From: Lentzea xinjiangensis
GTDB lineage: Bacteria; Actinomycetota; Actinomycetes; Mycobacteriales; Pseudonocardiaceae
Length of the DNA: 64,000 nt
Assembly: GCF_900110955.1 (NCBI RefSeq)
Contig: NZ_FOFR01000005.1
Span: 186,001 to 250,000 of the forward strand
Direction of reading: 5' to 3'
Shown here: positions 17,448 through 25,741 of the stretch, piece by piece
Position numbering within the stretch: position 1 is the stretch's first letter
How the letters are laid out: every line of letters starts with the position of its first letter
Program-made: the position numbers and the translations under genes
The notes under the pieces: model-generated
What the model was told of the DNA's origin: nothing
What the model saw: the letters and a program-made list of their open reading frames with translations, nothing else
The model's database searches: none

Positions 17448-18830
17448 CTACCCGGTCTTCATGATGGCGTCGATGGCCTTGCCGAGCTGCGCGTACTTCT
17501 GCGTGTACAGCACCGGGAACACGCCGGGCGGGTCGGCCGGGCGCCCGGCGTCGACGTAGTCCATGCCGAGGTTGCCGAACACGACGACGATGTAGTCGCG
17601 CTTCTGCTTGCCGGGCAACGACTTCACGATGCCCGCGTCGGTACCGGCGGTGTTGACCCAGCCGGTCTTGTGCGCGAAGGTCACCTCGGCGGCCTCGTTG
17701 CACGGGCGCACGTCGCGGTCGTAGACCGCGTCGCCGACCCTGAGGGTGCCGTCCGGCTGGATCCAGCGCGCCGCCACCTGCTGCGGGATGCCCTGCACCG
17801 GGTAGTCGCGCCCGCACCAGTTCGGCGTGGACAGCATCTCGTTGTGGCCCTGGTTCGCGAGCGTCTGCTGGAAGAACTGCCGCGACGACGGCGAGAGCTC
17901 GTCGGCGGTGACCTGCCTGCCCTGCCCGGTCGTCCACAGCACGTTCGGGCCGCCGTTGACCAGCAGCAGGAGCTTGGCGGTGTCGAGGCCGCTCATGTTC
18001 GAGCCGCCCCAGCTGCTGCCGTTGCCGGGGTTGGTCCCGGTGACCATCAGCGTCGGCATGCCCAGGTCGGCGAACGTCCGGTTGACCTCGTCCCACGCGC
18101 CCAGGTCGTGGATCAGCTTGACCAGCGCGCAGGTGGACTCGTTCTGCGACTTCGTGATCATCTCGTCGAAGTGCTGCCGGACCCTCTTCACCGACGGCCC
18201 GCCGCACGCCTCGCGCACCGGGTTCGGGTCGTAGGCGTAGTCGGCGTCGAGGTCGATCCTGCCCTGGTCGGCCAGGCGCAGCACGCCGAAGCCGACCATC
18301 AGCTTCAGCACCGACGCCGGGTACGGCGAGGCGAAGTCGATCGGCGCGTTCTCCCGGCCCGGCAGCACGTCCTGCGTCCCCACACCGGTGAGGTCCCATT
18401 CGGCGTCGTCCCACCAGCGGTAGCGCACCTGGTCGGTGGACAGCGCCTGCGGCTGGACCGGCACCACGACCCCGTTCGGGTGCCGGGGGCTGAGCAGCAC
18501 GTTCGCCACGGTCGTGGGACGACCGGCGGGATCGAGCCCGATGACGGCCACGTCCAGGTTCGGCGTCTGGTGCAGCGGCTTGCCGGTGGACAGCGCCCGT
18601 GCCCTGGTCCTCAGCTCGGCTGGGGTGGAGTCGTACTTCTCCTGCCGCCCCGCGGCCCGCGCGCCGGGCTCCGGCGGGGTCAGGTCGATGACGTCCTTGA
18701 AGTTCTGCGCGACGACCGCTTCCCGCAGGCGCTCCGCCAGCGGGGAGCTGTCCGCGGCGGCCACCGGCGCGGTGGTGGCGGCAGCCGTCGTGAGCGCCGC
18801 GCACAACGCGGTGATCCGCTTCAGCTTCAT
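17448..18830 (-). CDS. Secreted serine hydrolase, beta-lactamase/PBP fold
   Basis: A 460-residue exported protein. A signal peptide (MKLKRITALCAALTTAAATT) is followed by an N-terminal region of about 130 residues and then a beta-lactamase-like domain. The nucleophile motif is SVLK at 173-176, a second motif SQN at 228-230 matches the SxN position, and KTG at 388-390 is in HKTGW. It is larger than class A beta-lactamases (about 290) and lacks an obvious EPELN loop. It is therefore more likely a D,D-peptidase or esterase-like enzyme than a resistance enzyme. The start could instead be the ATG at 18845. Confidence 0.82.
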   Translation of the reverse strand: MKLKRITALCAALTTAAATTAPVAAADSSPLAERLREAVVAQNFKDVIDLTPPEPGARAAGRQEKYDSTPAELRTRARALSTGKPLHQTPNLDVAVIGLDPAGRPTTVANVLLSPRHPNGVVVPVQPQALSTDQVRYRWWDDAEWDLTGVGTQDVLPGRENAPIDFASPYPASVLKLMVGFGVLRLADQGRIDLDADYAYDPNPVREACGGPSVKRVRQHFDEMITKSQNESTCALVKLIHDLGAWDEVNRTFADLGMPTLMVTGTNPGNGSSWGGSNMSGLDTAKLLLLVNGGPNVLWTTGQGRQVTADELSPSSRQFFQQTLANQGHNEMLSTPNWCGRDYPVQGIPQQVAARWIQPDGTLRVGDAVYDRDVRPCNEAAEVTFAHKTGWVNTAGTDAGIVKSLPGKQKRDYIVVVFGNLGMDYVDAGRPADPPGVFPVLYTQKYAQLGKAIDAIMKTG

Positions 18831-18859
18831 CCCAGCGTTGTACATCAGGAACCGATGGA

Positions 18860-20098
18860 TCAGCGACTCGAAAGGACCACCGGCGTGTTGCCCACCGACC
18901 GCACGGACCGGGACAGCACCATCGCCACCGCCGCGAGCACGGGCAGCGCCGCGCAGCCGAGCAGGGTCGCGGTGATCCCGGCGACGCCCGACACCGGCCC
19001 GACGGCGAGCTGGGCCAGGGGCACCGCCACCAGCGACCCCAGCATGTCGTAGGAGTAGACCCGCGCGAGCCGGTCCTGCGGCACGTGCTGCTGCAGCGAC
19101 GTCTCCCAGGCCACCCCGAACTGCTCCTGGCACAGCCCGCACGCGAACGCCGCGACCATGAGCAGCCACGGCTCCGGGCGCAGGGCGAGCGCCAGCGGCA
19201 GGAACGCGAACGCCACCACGCACACCGCGCCGAACAGCAGCGGTCTGCGCATCCTCGTCCGCAGCGCGACGAGAGCCCCCGCGACCATGCCCGCGGTCTG
19301 CGCGGCCAGCACGAAACCCCACGTCTCGCGGCCCATCACGGTGTCGGCGAGGACCGGGCCGAGGACCATCGTGCCACCCGCGTACGCCGCGTTGACGAAG
19401 GTGAAGGCCACGACGACGACCCACACCCAGGTCCGCGACACGAACTCCGCCCAGCCGGCCCGCAGCTCGGAGAGCGCACCGGGCCGGTGACCGGCGGGGA
19501 CCTCCGCGGCCGCCACGCGCACGAACGAGAAGCACAGGCCGGCCAGGGCGAACGACAGCGCGTCCACCGCGAGACCCCAGCCCGGCCCGGCGAACGCGAT
19601 CAGCAGGCCACCCAGCGACGCGCCCGCGATCATCGACGAGTTCCGCCCGAGGCGCAGCAGCGCGTTCGCCCGCTGCCGCTGCTCGGCGGGCACGGTCTGC
19701 GGCGCCAGCGCGGCGGAGGCGGGCAGGGAGAAGGCGCTCGACATGCCGTTCACGACCGCCAGCACCACGAACGCCGGGATCGACACCGCGCCGGTCAGCA
19801 CCAGGACGGCCAGCAGGGCCTGGCTCGCCGCCGACACCGCGGACGAGCCGACGAGCACGAGCTGGCGGGGCAGCCGATCCGCGACGACGCCGCCCCACAG
19901 CAGGAACAGCACGTTCGCGGCCGAGCGCGCCGCCACGACGAGGCCGAGCGTCGTGACCGACTCGGTCACGTCCCGCACGGCGAACACGAGCGCGATCTGC
20001 GCCATCGCGTTTCCGGCCATCGTCGTCACGCGGGCGCCGAAGAGCCAGCGGAACGCCGGGTGCGCCAACGGCGCGAACGATCCCCCCATGATCGGCAC
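18860..20098 (-). CDS. MFS exporter (EntS-like)
   Basis: A 412-residue major facilitator protein with about twelve membrane helices. The loop WGGVVADRLPRQLVLVGSS between helices 2 and 3 is the MFS signature. The overall pattern (HPAFRWLFGARVTTMAGNAMAQIA) matches the EntS/MFS_3 subgroup that exports siderophores or drugs. It lies 29 bases upstream of the serine hydrolase gene on the same strand. An alternative start at the second Met (20089) is possible. Confidence 0.88.
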   Translation of the reverse strand: MPIMGGSFAPLAHPAFRWLFGARVTTMAGNAMAQIALVFAVRDVTESVTTLGLVVAARSAANVLFLLWGGVVADRLPRQLVLVGSSAVSAASQALLAVLVLTGAVSIPAFVVLAVVNGMSSAFSLPASAALAPQTVPAEQRQRANALLRLGRNSSMIAGASLGGLLIAFAGPGWGLAVDALSFALAGLCFSFVRVAAAEVPAGHRPGALSELRAGWAEFVSRTWVWVVVVAFTFVNAAYAGGTMVLGPVLADTVMGRETWGFVLAAQTAGMVAGALVALRTRMRRPLLFGAVCVVAFAFLPLALALRPEPWLLMVAAFACGLCQEQFGVAWETSLQQHVPQDRLARVYSYDMLGSLVAVPLAQLAVGPVSGVAGITATLLGCAALPVLAAVAMVLSRSVRSVGNTPVVLSSR

Positions 20099-20120
20099 CG
20101 TACTGCGCCGGGCTGCCGAC

Positions 20121-20155
20121 GGGGAGCCGCCCGACCCCGAGCCGGGCGGCTCCCC
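20121..20155 (-). terminator. Terminator after the peroxidase/DoxX unit
   Basis: A perfect 13-bp inverted repeat (GGGGAGCCGCCCG and complement) immediately after the stop of the DoxX-like gene and before the MFS gene. It separates the two transcription units. Confidence 0.9.
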
Positions 20156-20158
20156 GCG

Positions 20159-20620
20159 TCATCGCACCCTCGGGCGCGACGAGGCGATGACCACCGCCGC
20201 GGCGACGGTCACCAGGTTCTTCAGGATGTACTGCGCTTCGAACGACGCCCGCAGCGGACCCGGCCACATCTCACCGGCGAACAACACCAGCGGTGTCGAC
20301 ACCAGCACGACGTGCCCGATCAGCAGGACCGCGCAGCAGCGCGGTGCGCGGAAGCTCAGCAGGACCAGCGCGATCCCGATCTCGGTGATCGCGGCGGTCA
20401 GTCTCGCCCCGTCGGCGTGAATGATCCCGAACGTCAGCGCGGACACCGTGCGTTCGACGAGATCCTCGGCAGGGCTGCCACCGGGAAAGAGCTTCAGCAC
20501 GCCGAACCAGAGGTACACGACCCCCAGCCCAATGCGCAGCAGCGGAATTCCCGCGTCGCCCGCGAAACGGGTGACGCGTTCTTCCGCGCTTTCGCGTCGT
20601 GCGGTTTCCGGACGTGCCAT
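20159..20620 (-). CDS. DoxX family membrane protein
   Basis: A 153-residue protein with four hydrophobic helices. It begins after a charged N-terminus with LLRIGLGVVYLWFGVLKLFPG, the typical DoxX/YkgB pattern. The ATG at 20620 has GGGAG at proper distance. It follows the heme peroxidase gene by 104 bases, most of which is a short tandem repeat. Such proteins are often linked to redox or oxidative-stress functions; a partnership with the peroxidase is inferred from position only. Confidence 0.85.
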   Translation of the reverse strand: MARPETARRESAEERVTRFAGDAGIPLLRIGLGVVYLWFGVLKLFPGGSPAEDLVERTVSALTFGIIHADGARLTAAITEIGIALVLLSFRAPRCCAVLLIGHVVLVSTPLVLFAGEMWPGPLRASFEAQYILKNLVTVAAAVVIASSRPRVR

Positions 20621-20657
20621 TTCGATCTCCCTCTCCTGTCTGACTGCCACCACCCAG

Positions 20658-20714
20658 CCAGACAGGAGGTGCCCAGACAAAGGTGCCCAGACAGGAGGTG
20701 CCGGACAGGAGATG
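20658..20714. repeat. Four short tandem repeats between peroxidase and doxX-like genes
   Basis: Three near-identical 14-15 bp units (CCAGACAGGAGGTGC, CCAGACAAAGGTGC, CCAGACAGGAGGTGC) and a fourth degenerate one lie head to tail between the two genes. As plus-strand sequence each contains AGGAGGT, but the neighbouring genes run on the minus strand. The function is unknown. Confidence 0.8.
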
Positions 20715-20724
20715 TGAGGGCGGA

Positions 20725-22413
20725 TCAGGCGCCCGGCTGCGGCGCGCTCTGCGGGTCGCCGAGCGGGTTGAGCAGGTCCGCCTTGCCCTCGAACGCGAAC
20801 AGCAGCAGGTCGACCATGCGGAACGTGCTGGAGTCCGGTCCGAGCGTCGGCCGCCAGTACGGCGAGCGCACGATCGAGATCCGGCTGCCCTCCATCGCGC
20901 GGTGGAAGACCTCCGCGGTGATCCGCCCGCCGACCGGGCCCATCCGCCCGTTGCCGATCTCCGCCTCGCGCAGGACGTAGAACCACAGCGGGGTCGCCGT
21001 CACGAGCTGCGTCCGCTGCTCCTCCGACAGGCCCTCGACGACGGCGCCGCCGTTGCCCACGAGGATCTGCTCGGCGGTGAGCGGCTCGACGCCGAAGAGC
21101 GCGGCGATCTGCTGACCGGTCGCGAGCTCCATCATCGAGGCCCTGGTCAGGTTGCGGAACGCGAGGTTGCGCTCGATCTCGCGGAACACCGTGCCACGTC
21201 CGCCGAACGTGCCGGCGGGGAGCTGCGTCAACGGGTCGACCAGCAGCGTGTCGATCCGCTTGGCGACGTTGCCGCCGCCGAACTCGGCCGGTGGCACCAG
21301 GTCGTCGCGCTCGGCCTCGGCGAAGTCGTACAGGCGCCGGAAGTCCGCGATCCAGTTGCTGGGCAGCGTGAAGATCGGGCCCCGGTCGACGTCGTCGAGG
21401 TCGCCGGGCGTCTGCGAGCTCGGGTCGAAGTTGCCGCTCACGCCGGTGAACGTGAACAGCGCGAACAGCGTCCCCGGCCCGCCGGGCCCGGTCGAGTTGA
21501 ACACCCGGTTCCACTGGTAGGCGGCGCGGACCTGGCTGTGCCCGAAGCGGTACGAGGCGACCGAGAACTCGATCGGCATGGTCGGCGAGTTGTCCCGCCC
21601 GTAGTGCCGGCCCGGCACCTCGAAGAACCTGCGGCCGTTGGCGAAGACGTCGTCCACGATCGCCGGGTCGACCAGGCGCGGCAGGAAGTCGGTCTTGAGC
21701 AGCCACTGGTAGTGCCGCACCACGAGCTCCTTGGCGGCGCGGAACAGCCGCTCGCCCGTGAGACCGGTGAGCGCGAGCTCGTCGACCACCCGGTTGTGGA
21801 AGCGGATGAACGCGAGGTGCGTCTGCGCCACCGCGAGGTTCTCGTCGTTGCGGGGGTCGGGGATCAGCGGGAGCCGCCGATCCGCCGCCGTGCCCGCCGT
21901 CCCGCCGCGGCGCGGCAGGTCGAAGCCCTCGAACGGCACGTTGGTGCCCTCGTCCGGGAACGGCACCGGCGTCGTGGTGCCGACCTTGAGCTTCACGCCG
22001 TCCTCGGCGTAGAACGCCTGGTCGTCCTTGTCGCGCGGACCGCGGCCGTAGACCGAGTCGAGGTCCAGCGCGGGCGAGCGGCCCTGCAGCAGCTCGTCGA
22101 GGTTGACGTCCTGGCCGAGCTGCGACTCGGTGCGGTCCATGGTCAGGTCGTGGTCGACGAACTGGCCCAGGTAGGTGAACCCGGCCGGTACCGCCGGGTC
22201 GTCGGCCTGCGGCACGTTCGCCGTGATCGCGGTCGCGAGGGCGACCCGCGTCTCCTCGTCCGTGCGCGGGCCTTTCGGCCCGAGCCGCGAGAACCGGAAC
22301 CTGCGCAACTCCTCGGCCGTGGAGGGCTGACGCGTGAGGGCCTCCCCCTTGTCGTCGATTTCCAGAACACCTTCACCCACGACGAAAAAACTGTCGCGCA
22401 CGTGCCTCTTCAT
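20725..22413 (-). CDS. Animal-type heme peroxidase
   Basis: A 562-residue member of the peroxidase-cyclooxygenase superfamily. The distal His88 and adjacent Asp89 are in YLGQFVDHDLTMD. The segment TLAFIRFHNRV-like (QTHLAFIRFHNRVVDEL) and the proximal His region SYRFGHSQVRAAY follow the family order. No signal peptide is seen. Its substrate is unknown; bacterial members oxidise halides, phenols or lipids. It is the first gene of a two-gene unit with the DoxX-like protein. Confidence 0.9.
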   Translation of the reverse strand: MKRHVRDSFFVVGEGVLEIDDKGEALTRQPSTAEELRRFRFSRLGPKGPRTDEETRVALATAITANVPQADDPAVPAGFTYLGQFVDHDLTMDRTESQLGQDVNLDELLQGRSPALDLDSVYGRGPRDKDDQAFYAEDGVKLKVGTTTPVPFPDEGTNVPFEGFDLPRRGGTAGTAADRRLPLIPDPRNDENLAVAQTHLAFIRFHNRVVDELALTGLTGERLFRAAKELVVRHYQWLLKTDFLPRLVDPAIVDDVFANGRRFFEVPGRHYGRDNSPTMPIEFSVASYRFGHSQVRAAYQWNRVFNSTGPGGPGTLFALFTFTGVSGNFDPSSQTPGDLDDVDRGPIFTLPSNWIADFRRLYDFAEAERDDLVPPAEFGGGNVAKRIDTLLVDPLTQLPAGTFGGRGTVFREIERNLAFRNLTRASMMELATGQQIAALFGVEPLTAEQILVGNGGAVVEGLSEEQRTQLVTATPLWFYVLREAEIGNGRMGPVGGRITAEVFHRAMEGSRISIVRSPYWRPTLGPDSSTFRMVDLLLFAFEGKADLLNPLGDPQSAPQPGA

Positions 22414-22694
22414 CTACTCCCCCTGTTTCCCCTCTACCAGGCGACATGTTCTCCCCAACAAGCACCTGCCCCACCGCCAGTCTCCATACGGCGGAAATTA
22501 CCGTCGAAGCTTTTGGTCATAACCAAAAGCCCATCACCGAACGGATACGAGGCAGCCGGGAATATTCCGGAGAATCGTCCGGCGGTGATCTTCCGTTGGT
22601 GGATCAATGATTCACGGCACGTAGCCGCTGTGCTGCGGAAGGGCGACGCCGGACGGGTGGTTTCAAGCGCCGCGAGACCGGGTACGCCTGCGGA

Positions 22695-23036
22695 ATGCTC
22701 GAAGTCACGGTGACGAAGACGTCGCCTGCGTCCACCCTGCTCACCGTCTCCGGTGAACTCGCCGGCTCCGGCTCGGAACGTCTGCTCTCCCGGCTCGACC
22801 GCCTCCTCGACCAGGGCCACCGCTACGTCGTGCTGGACCTGTCCGCGGTGACCTTCTGCGACTCCAGCGGGGTGAGCGCCCTCGTGCGCGGGCACGCCCG
22901 CGCCTCCGCCGCGGCGGGCGGCCTGCGGCTCTCCGCGGCGTCCGACCAGGTGGCACGGGTGCTGGAGCTGTCGGGGCTGTCGCGAATGCTGGGTCTCAAG
23001 CCCGCGGTGGACGCGATGGGCGCCGTCGCCCCCTGA
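22695..23036 (+). CDS. STAS-domain anti-sigma factor antagonist
   Basis: A 113-residue SpoIIAA/RsbV-like protein that would bind a serine-kinase anti-sigma factor. The phosphorylation site is the Ser in TFCDSSGVSALV, preceded by the strand YVVLDLSAV. The complete fold is present (TVSGELAGSGS at the N-terminus, LELSGLSRMLGL at the end). No kinase or sigma factor gene is next to it. The 281 bases before it hold no recognisable gene. Confidence 0.9.
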   Translation: MLEVTVTKTSPASTLLTVSGELAGSGSERLLSRLDRLLDQGHRYVVLDLSAVTFCDSSGVSALVRGHARASAAAGGLRLSAASDQVARVLELSGLSRMLGLKPAVDAMGAVAP

Positions 23037-23135
23037 CGACGGCTCCGCGCACGAACTCCACGCTCGGCCGTCCCGGTCCCGCCGGGCGCGACCGCCCGGC
23101 GGCTCCGCGATCTCCGGAAGTGCCATGATGGCGGG

Positions 23136-23492
23136 GTGGAGTCCACGCGCATCGACCGCTGGTTGTGGGCGGTCCGGCTGACGAAGACCCGGCCGGACGC
23201 CGCCGCGGCGTGCCGTGGCGGTCACGTGCGCATCAACGACAAGCCCGCGAAGGCCTCCGCCACCGTCGTACCGGGCGACCGGGTGCGCGCCCGCGTCGGC
23301 GACAAGACCAGGATCGTCGAGGTCGTGCGGGTGATCGGGAAGCGGGTGGGCGCGGCGGACGCGGCCACGTGCTTCATCGACCGCACTCCCCCGCCCCCGC
23401 CCGACGTCCCGATCGCGCGGCGCGACCGGGGTGCCGGACGGCCGACGAAGCGGGAGCGGCGCGTGCTGGACCGCTTCCGCACGCAGAGCTGA
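23136..23492 (+). CDS. hslR: S4 RNA-binding protein, Hsp15 type
   Basis: A 118-residue protein with the S4 domain of heat-shock protein 15, which recycles stalled 50S subunits carrying peptidyl-tRNA. It starts MESTRIDRWLWAVRLTKTRPDAAAACRGGHVRIN, the S4 signature, and ends in a basic tail (RRDRGAGRPTKRERRVLDRFR). It starts with GTG. The 3' side is followed at once by a 17-bp minisatellite. Confidence 0.9.
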   Translation: MESTRIDRWLWAVRLTKTRPDAAAACRGGHVRINDKPAKASATVVPGDRVRARVGDKTRIVEVVRVIGKRVGAADAATCFIDRTPPPPPDVPIARRDRGAGRPTKRERRVLDRFRTQS

Positions 23493-23520
23493 CGAAACCC
23501 CGACTGCCGGGGCTAACCGG

Positions 23521-23724
23521 ACCGCCGGGTTAGCCGCACCGCCGGGTTAGCCGCACCGCCGAGCCAGCCGCGCCGCCGGGCCAGCCACACCGCCGGAGCA
23601 AGCGCACCGCCAGGGCTGCCGCACCACCGGGCCAGCCGCGCCACCGGGCCAGCCACACCGCCGGAGCAAGCGCACCGCCGGGGCTGCCGCACCACCGGAC
23701 CAGCCACACCACCGGACCAGCCAC
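23521..23724. repeat. 17-bp minisatellite, twelve units
   Basis: Twelve consecutive 17-bp units of consensus ACCGCCGGGCCAGCCGC fill the gap between two convergent genes, with degenerate copies on either side (roughly 23500-23750). Units 5 and 9 are identical, and 4/8 and 6/10 differ at one position, so a block of four units (68 bp) has itself been duplicated. The unit length is not a multiple of three and no gene is encoded. Confidence 0.92.
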
Positions 23725-23752
23725 ACCACCCGGCCCACCGGGCCGGCCGGAC

Positions 23753-24628
23753 CTACCGAGGCGGCAGCACCACGTCCGCGAGCCGGGTCAGCGACGCGCC
23801 GAGCGGCAGGTCGACCCGCAGCGACGCGAACGGGTCGCCGCGCGTCTCGCCGCGGTTGATGATCACGACCGGGGTGCCGGCCCCGGCCGCGCGGCGCACG
23901 AACCTCAGCCCGGACATGACCGTGAGCGACGACCCCAGGACGAGCAGGGACTTCGCCCGGTCGACGAGCGAGTAGCACTGCTCGACGCGCGGGCGTGGCA
24001 CGTTCTCGCCGAAGAACACGACGTCCGGCTTGAGCACGCCGCCGCACTCGCGGCAGCCGACCAGCCGGAAGTCCCTGACGAGCTCCTCCGGCAGGAAGAC
24101 GTCGCCGTCCGGGTTGATCTCGTCGGTGGTCGCGTGGAAGTCCGGGTTGGCCTCGCGCAGCCGCCGGTCCAGCTCGGCGCGCGGCGAGAGCGACCGGCAG
24201 TCCAGGCAGATCACCCGGTCCAGGCCGCCGTGCAGCTCGACGACGTCCCTGGTGCCGGCGGCCTGGTGCAGGCCGTCGACGTTCTGGGTGATGACGCCGC
24301 ACAGCTTGGCCGACAGCCGGGTGACGGCGTGGTGGCCGGCGTTGGGGTGCGCGCGGGCGATGGTGCGCCAGCCGACGTGGCTGCGGGCCCAGTAGCGCTG
24401 CCTGCCCTCCTCGCTGGTGGTGAACTCCTCGTAGGTCATCGGGGTGTGCTTGCGCAGGGACCCGCCCTCGCCGCGGTAGTCGGGGATGCCGGACTCCGTC
24501 GAGAGGCCCGCGCCGCTGAGCACCAGCACGCCGCCCTCCTCGACGATCGGGACGACGTCGGTGAGGGTCGAGGTGCGCGGCAGCGGCGGGCCCGGGGAAG
24601 ACCAGGTCAAAGTGGGCCTTGTTCGCAC
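23753..24628 (-). CDS. Sir2-family NAD-dependent protein deacylase
   Basis: A 291-residue sirtuin that removes acyl groups from lysines using NAD. The NAD-binding motif GAGLSTESGIPDYRG, the TQNVDGLH motif, the catalytic His in VELHGG and four zinc cysteines (CLDC, then CREC) are all present, followed by GSSLTVM and VIINRGET. It starts with GTG at 24628, one base from the stop of the truncated GH5 gene, so they were probably cotranscribed before the insertion event. The N-terminal 20 residues may be overextended. Confidence 0.92.
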   Translation of the reverse strand: MRTRPTLTWSSPGPPLPRTSTLTDVVPIVEEGGVLVLSGAGLSTESGIPDYRGEGGSLRKHTPMTYEEFTTSEEGRQRYWARSHVGWRTIARAHPNAGHHAVTRLSAKLCGVITQNVDGLHQAAGTRDVVELHGGLDRVICLDCRSLSPRAELDRRLREANPDFHATTDEINPDGDVFLPEELVRDFRLVGCRECGGVLKPDVVFFGENVPRPRVEQCYSLVDRAKSLLVLGSSLTVMSGLRFVRRAAGAGTPVVIINRGETRGDPFASLRVDLPLGASLTRLADVVLPPR

Positions 24629-24629
24629 C

Positions 24630-25499
24630 TCACCAGCTTACGTACCACCGGCGCAGTTCTGCCTCCGCCGCGGCCGCGTCACCGCTCGACGGGGCCGTGA
24701 CCAGCGCGAACTGCCGTCCCGCCGGTGCCCGCAGGACCAACTCGTCTCCCTCGACGGCCGCTGCCGCCGAGCTGATCACCTGCGGTGCGCGCAACGACTG
24801 CGGCAGGTGCACCTCGGTCGGCGCGGGGCCGCCGTCGGAGTCCCAGACGAGCACGGCGAACGGAGAGGAGCCGACGAGCGCGCGGACGTTCGGCAGCGGG
24901 ATCTGCTGCCAGCTCTGGTGGACGCGGTCCTCGTAGGCGAACGCGAGCGTGGTGCCCGCGACGGCCCGCGGGTAGACGCGGTCGACGAGGGCGCGGTCGA
25001 CGTTGAGCACCGGCGTGCCGGTCTCGTCGAGCCTGACCGCCGAGAAGTGCTCGTCGTTCATGGCGTCGCCGTCGGTCTTGACCTTGGCCGGGTTGTCGTT
25101 CATCAGCTCGTGGTGGCGGCCGTGGTTGATGTCCCAGTGCCACTGGCTGCCCGAGAGCACGCTGCCGCGCGGCGCCGACCACCAGCGCGCGCCCGGCGCC
25201 GCGGAGTCGAGGCCCTGGTAGATCGCCTTGAGCACCGAGGAGGTCTTGTCGGAGGTGAAGCCGGCGACCGGGTGCCCGAACTCGGAGACGATCGCGGTGG
25301 TGCCGAGCGCGGCCGCCCGTTCCCGGATCGTGCCGAACGCCTGTGCGTACTGGCCGTCGCCCGCCTTGCCCGGCATGAGGACGCCCGACTGCGCCTTGCC
25401 GTCGCAGAAGTGCGCGTTGAACACGAACCGGCCCCCCAGCGCGGGCACCAGCGCCAGGCCACCGGGTTCGGCGAAGAACTCGACGTTCTGGTTCCAGAA
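24630..25499 (-). pseudogene. C-terminal fragment of GH5 endoglycoceramidase-like glycosidase
   Basis: The reading frame gives FWNQNVEFFAEPGGLALVP and then FVFNAHFCDG, the second half of the catalytic domain of GH5 endoglycoceramidase-type enzymes. The catalytic nucleophile is probably the Glu in AIVSEFGHP. The C-terminal beta-sandwich region continues to the stop. Upstream of FWNQN the frame runs into inserted DNA. The missing N-terminal part lies 7.7 kb away at 33221-33785 on the same strand; joined across a single GAA (TTC codon) the two restore PLVFWNQN. Confidence 0.88.
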
Positions 25500-25502
25500 T
25501 TC

Positions 25503-25530
25503 CACACCCAAACCCGGGACTGATCCCGTG
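25503..25530 (+). repeat. Left inverted repeat of the insertion
   Basis: A 28-bp sequence beginning CACACCCAAACCCGGGAC. It matches 22 of 28 positions of the inverted copy at 33186-33213. It starts three bases inside the break in the GH5 gene. Confidence 0.75.
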
Positions 25531-25741
25531 TTCATCTGAACACAGCAAGTCATGATCGGGAGGTCGGCAGCAACAGCGAGCGATCACACAACACGGGACA
25601 CGTCACGCGTTCTGCAGCGTCGCAGGTATTTCCGGTCGAAGGTGCGGCGCCGCAACCTTCGCAGCCGGGAACAGCCGAGAACGGCTCGGAGACGCGCCAC
25701 CAGTGTTCGCCTGCGCTGTGCGGCCAATCACCCCTTCGTCC

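Noticed and set aside
17448..18830. A second beta-lactamase
   Set aside because: It has SxxK and KTG motifs but an extra N-terminal region and no recognisable EPELN loop, so I prefer a general serine hydrolase call.
23521..23724. Possible CRISPR array
   Set aside because: The repeats are contiguous 17-bp units with no spacers and no cas genes are nearby.
23513..23755. Small frames of repeated AGPV/GGAA peptides on the minus strand
   Set aside because: They only translate the 17-bp minisatellite; the unit is not a multiple of three and no start site is supported.
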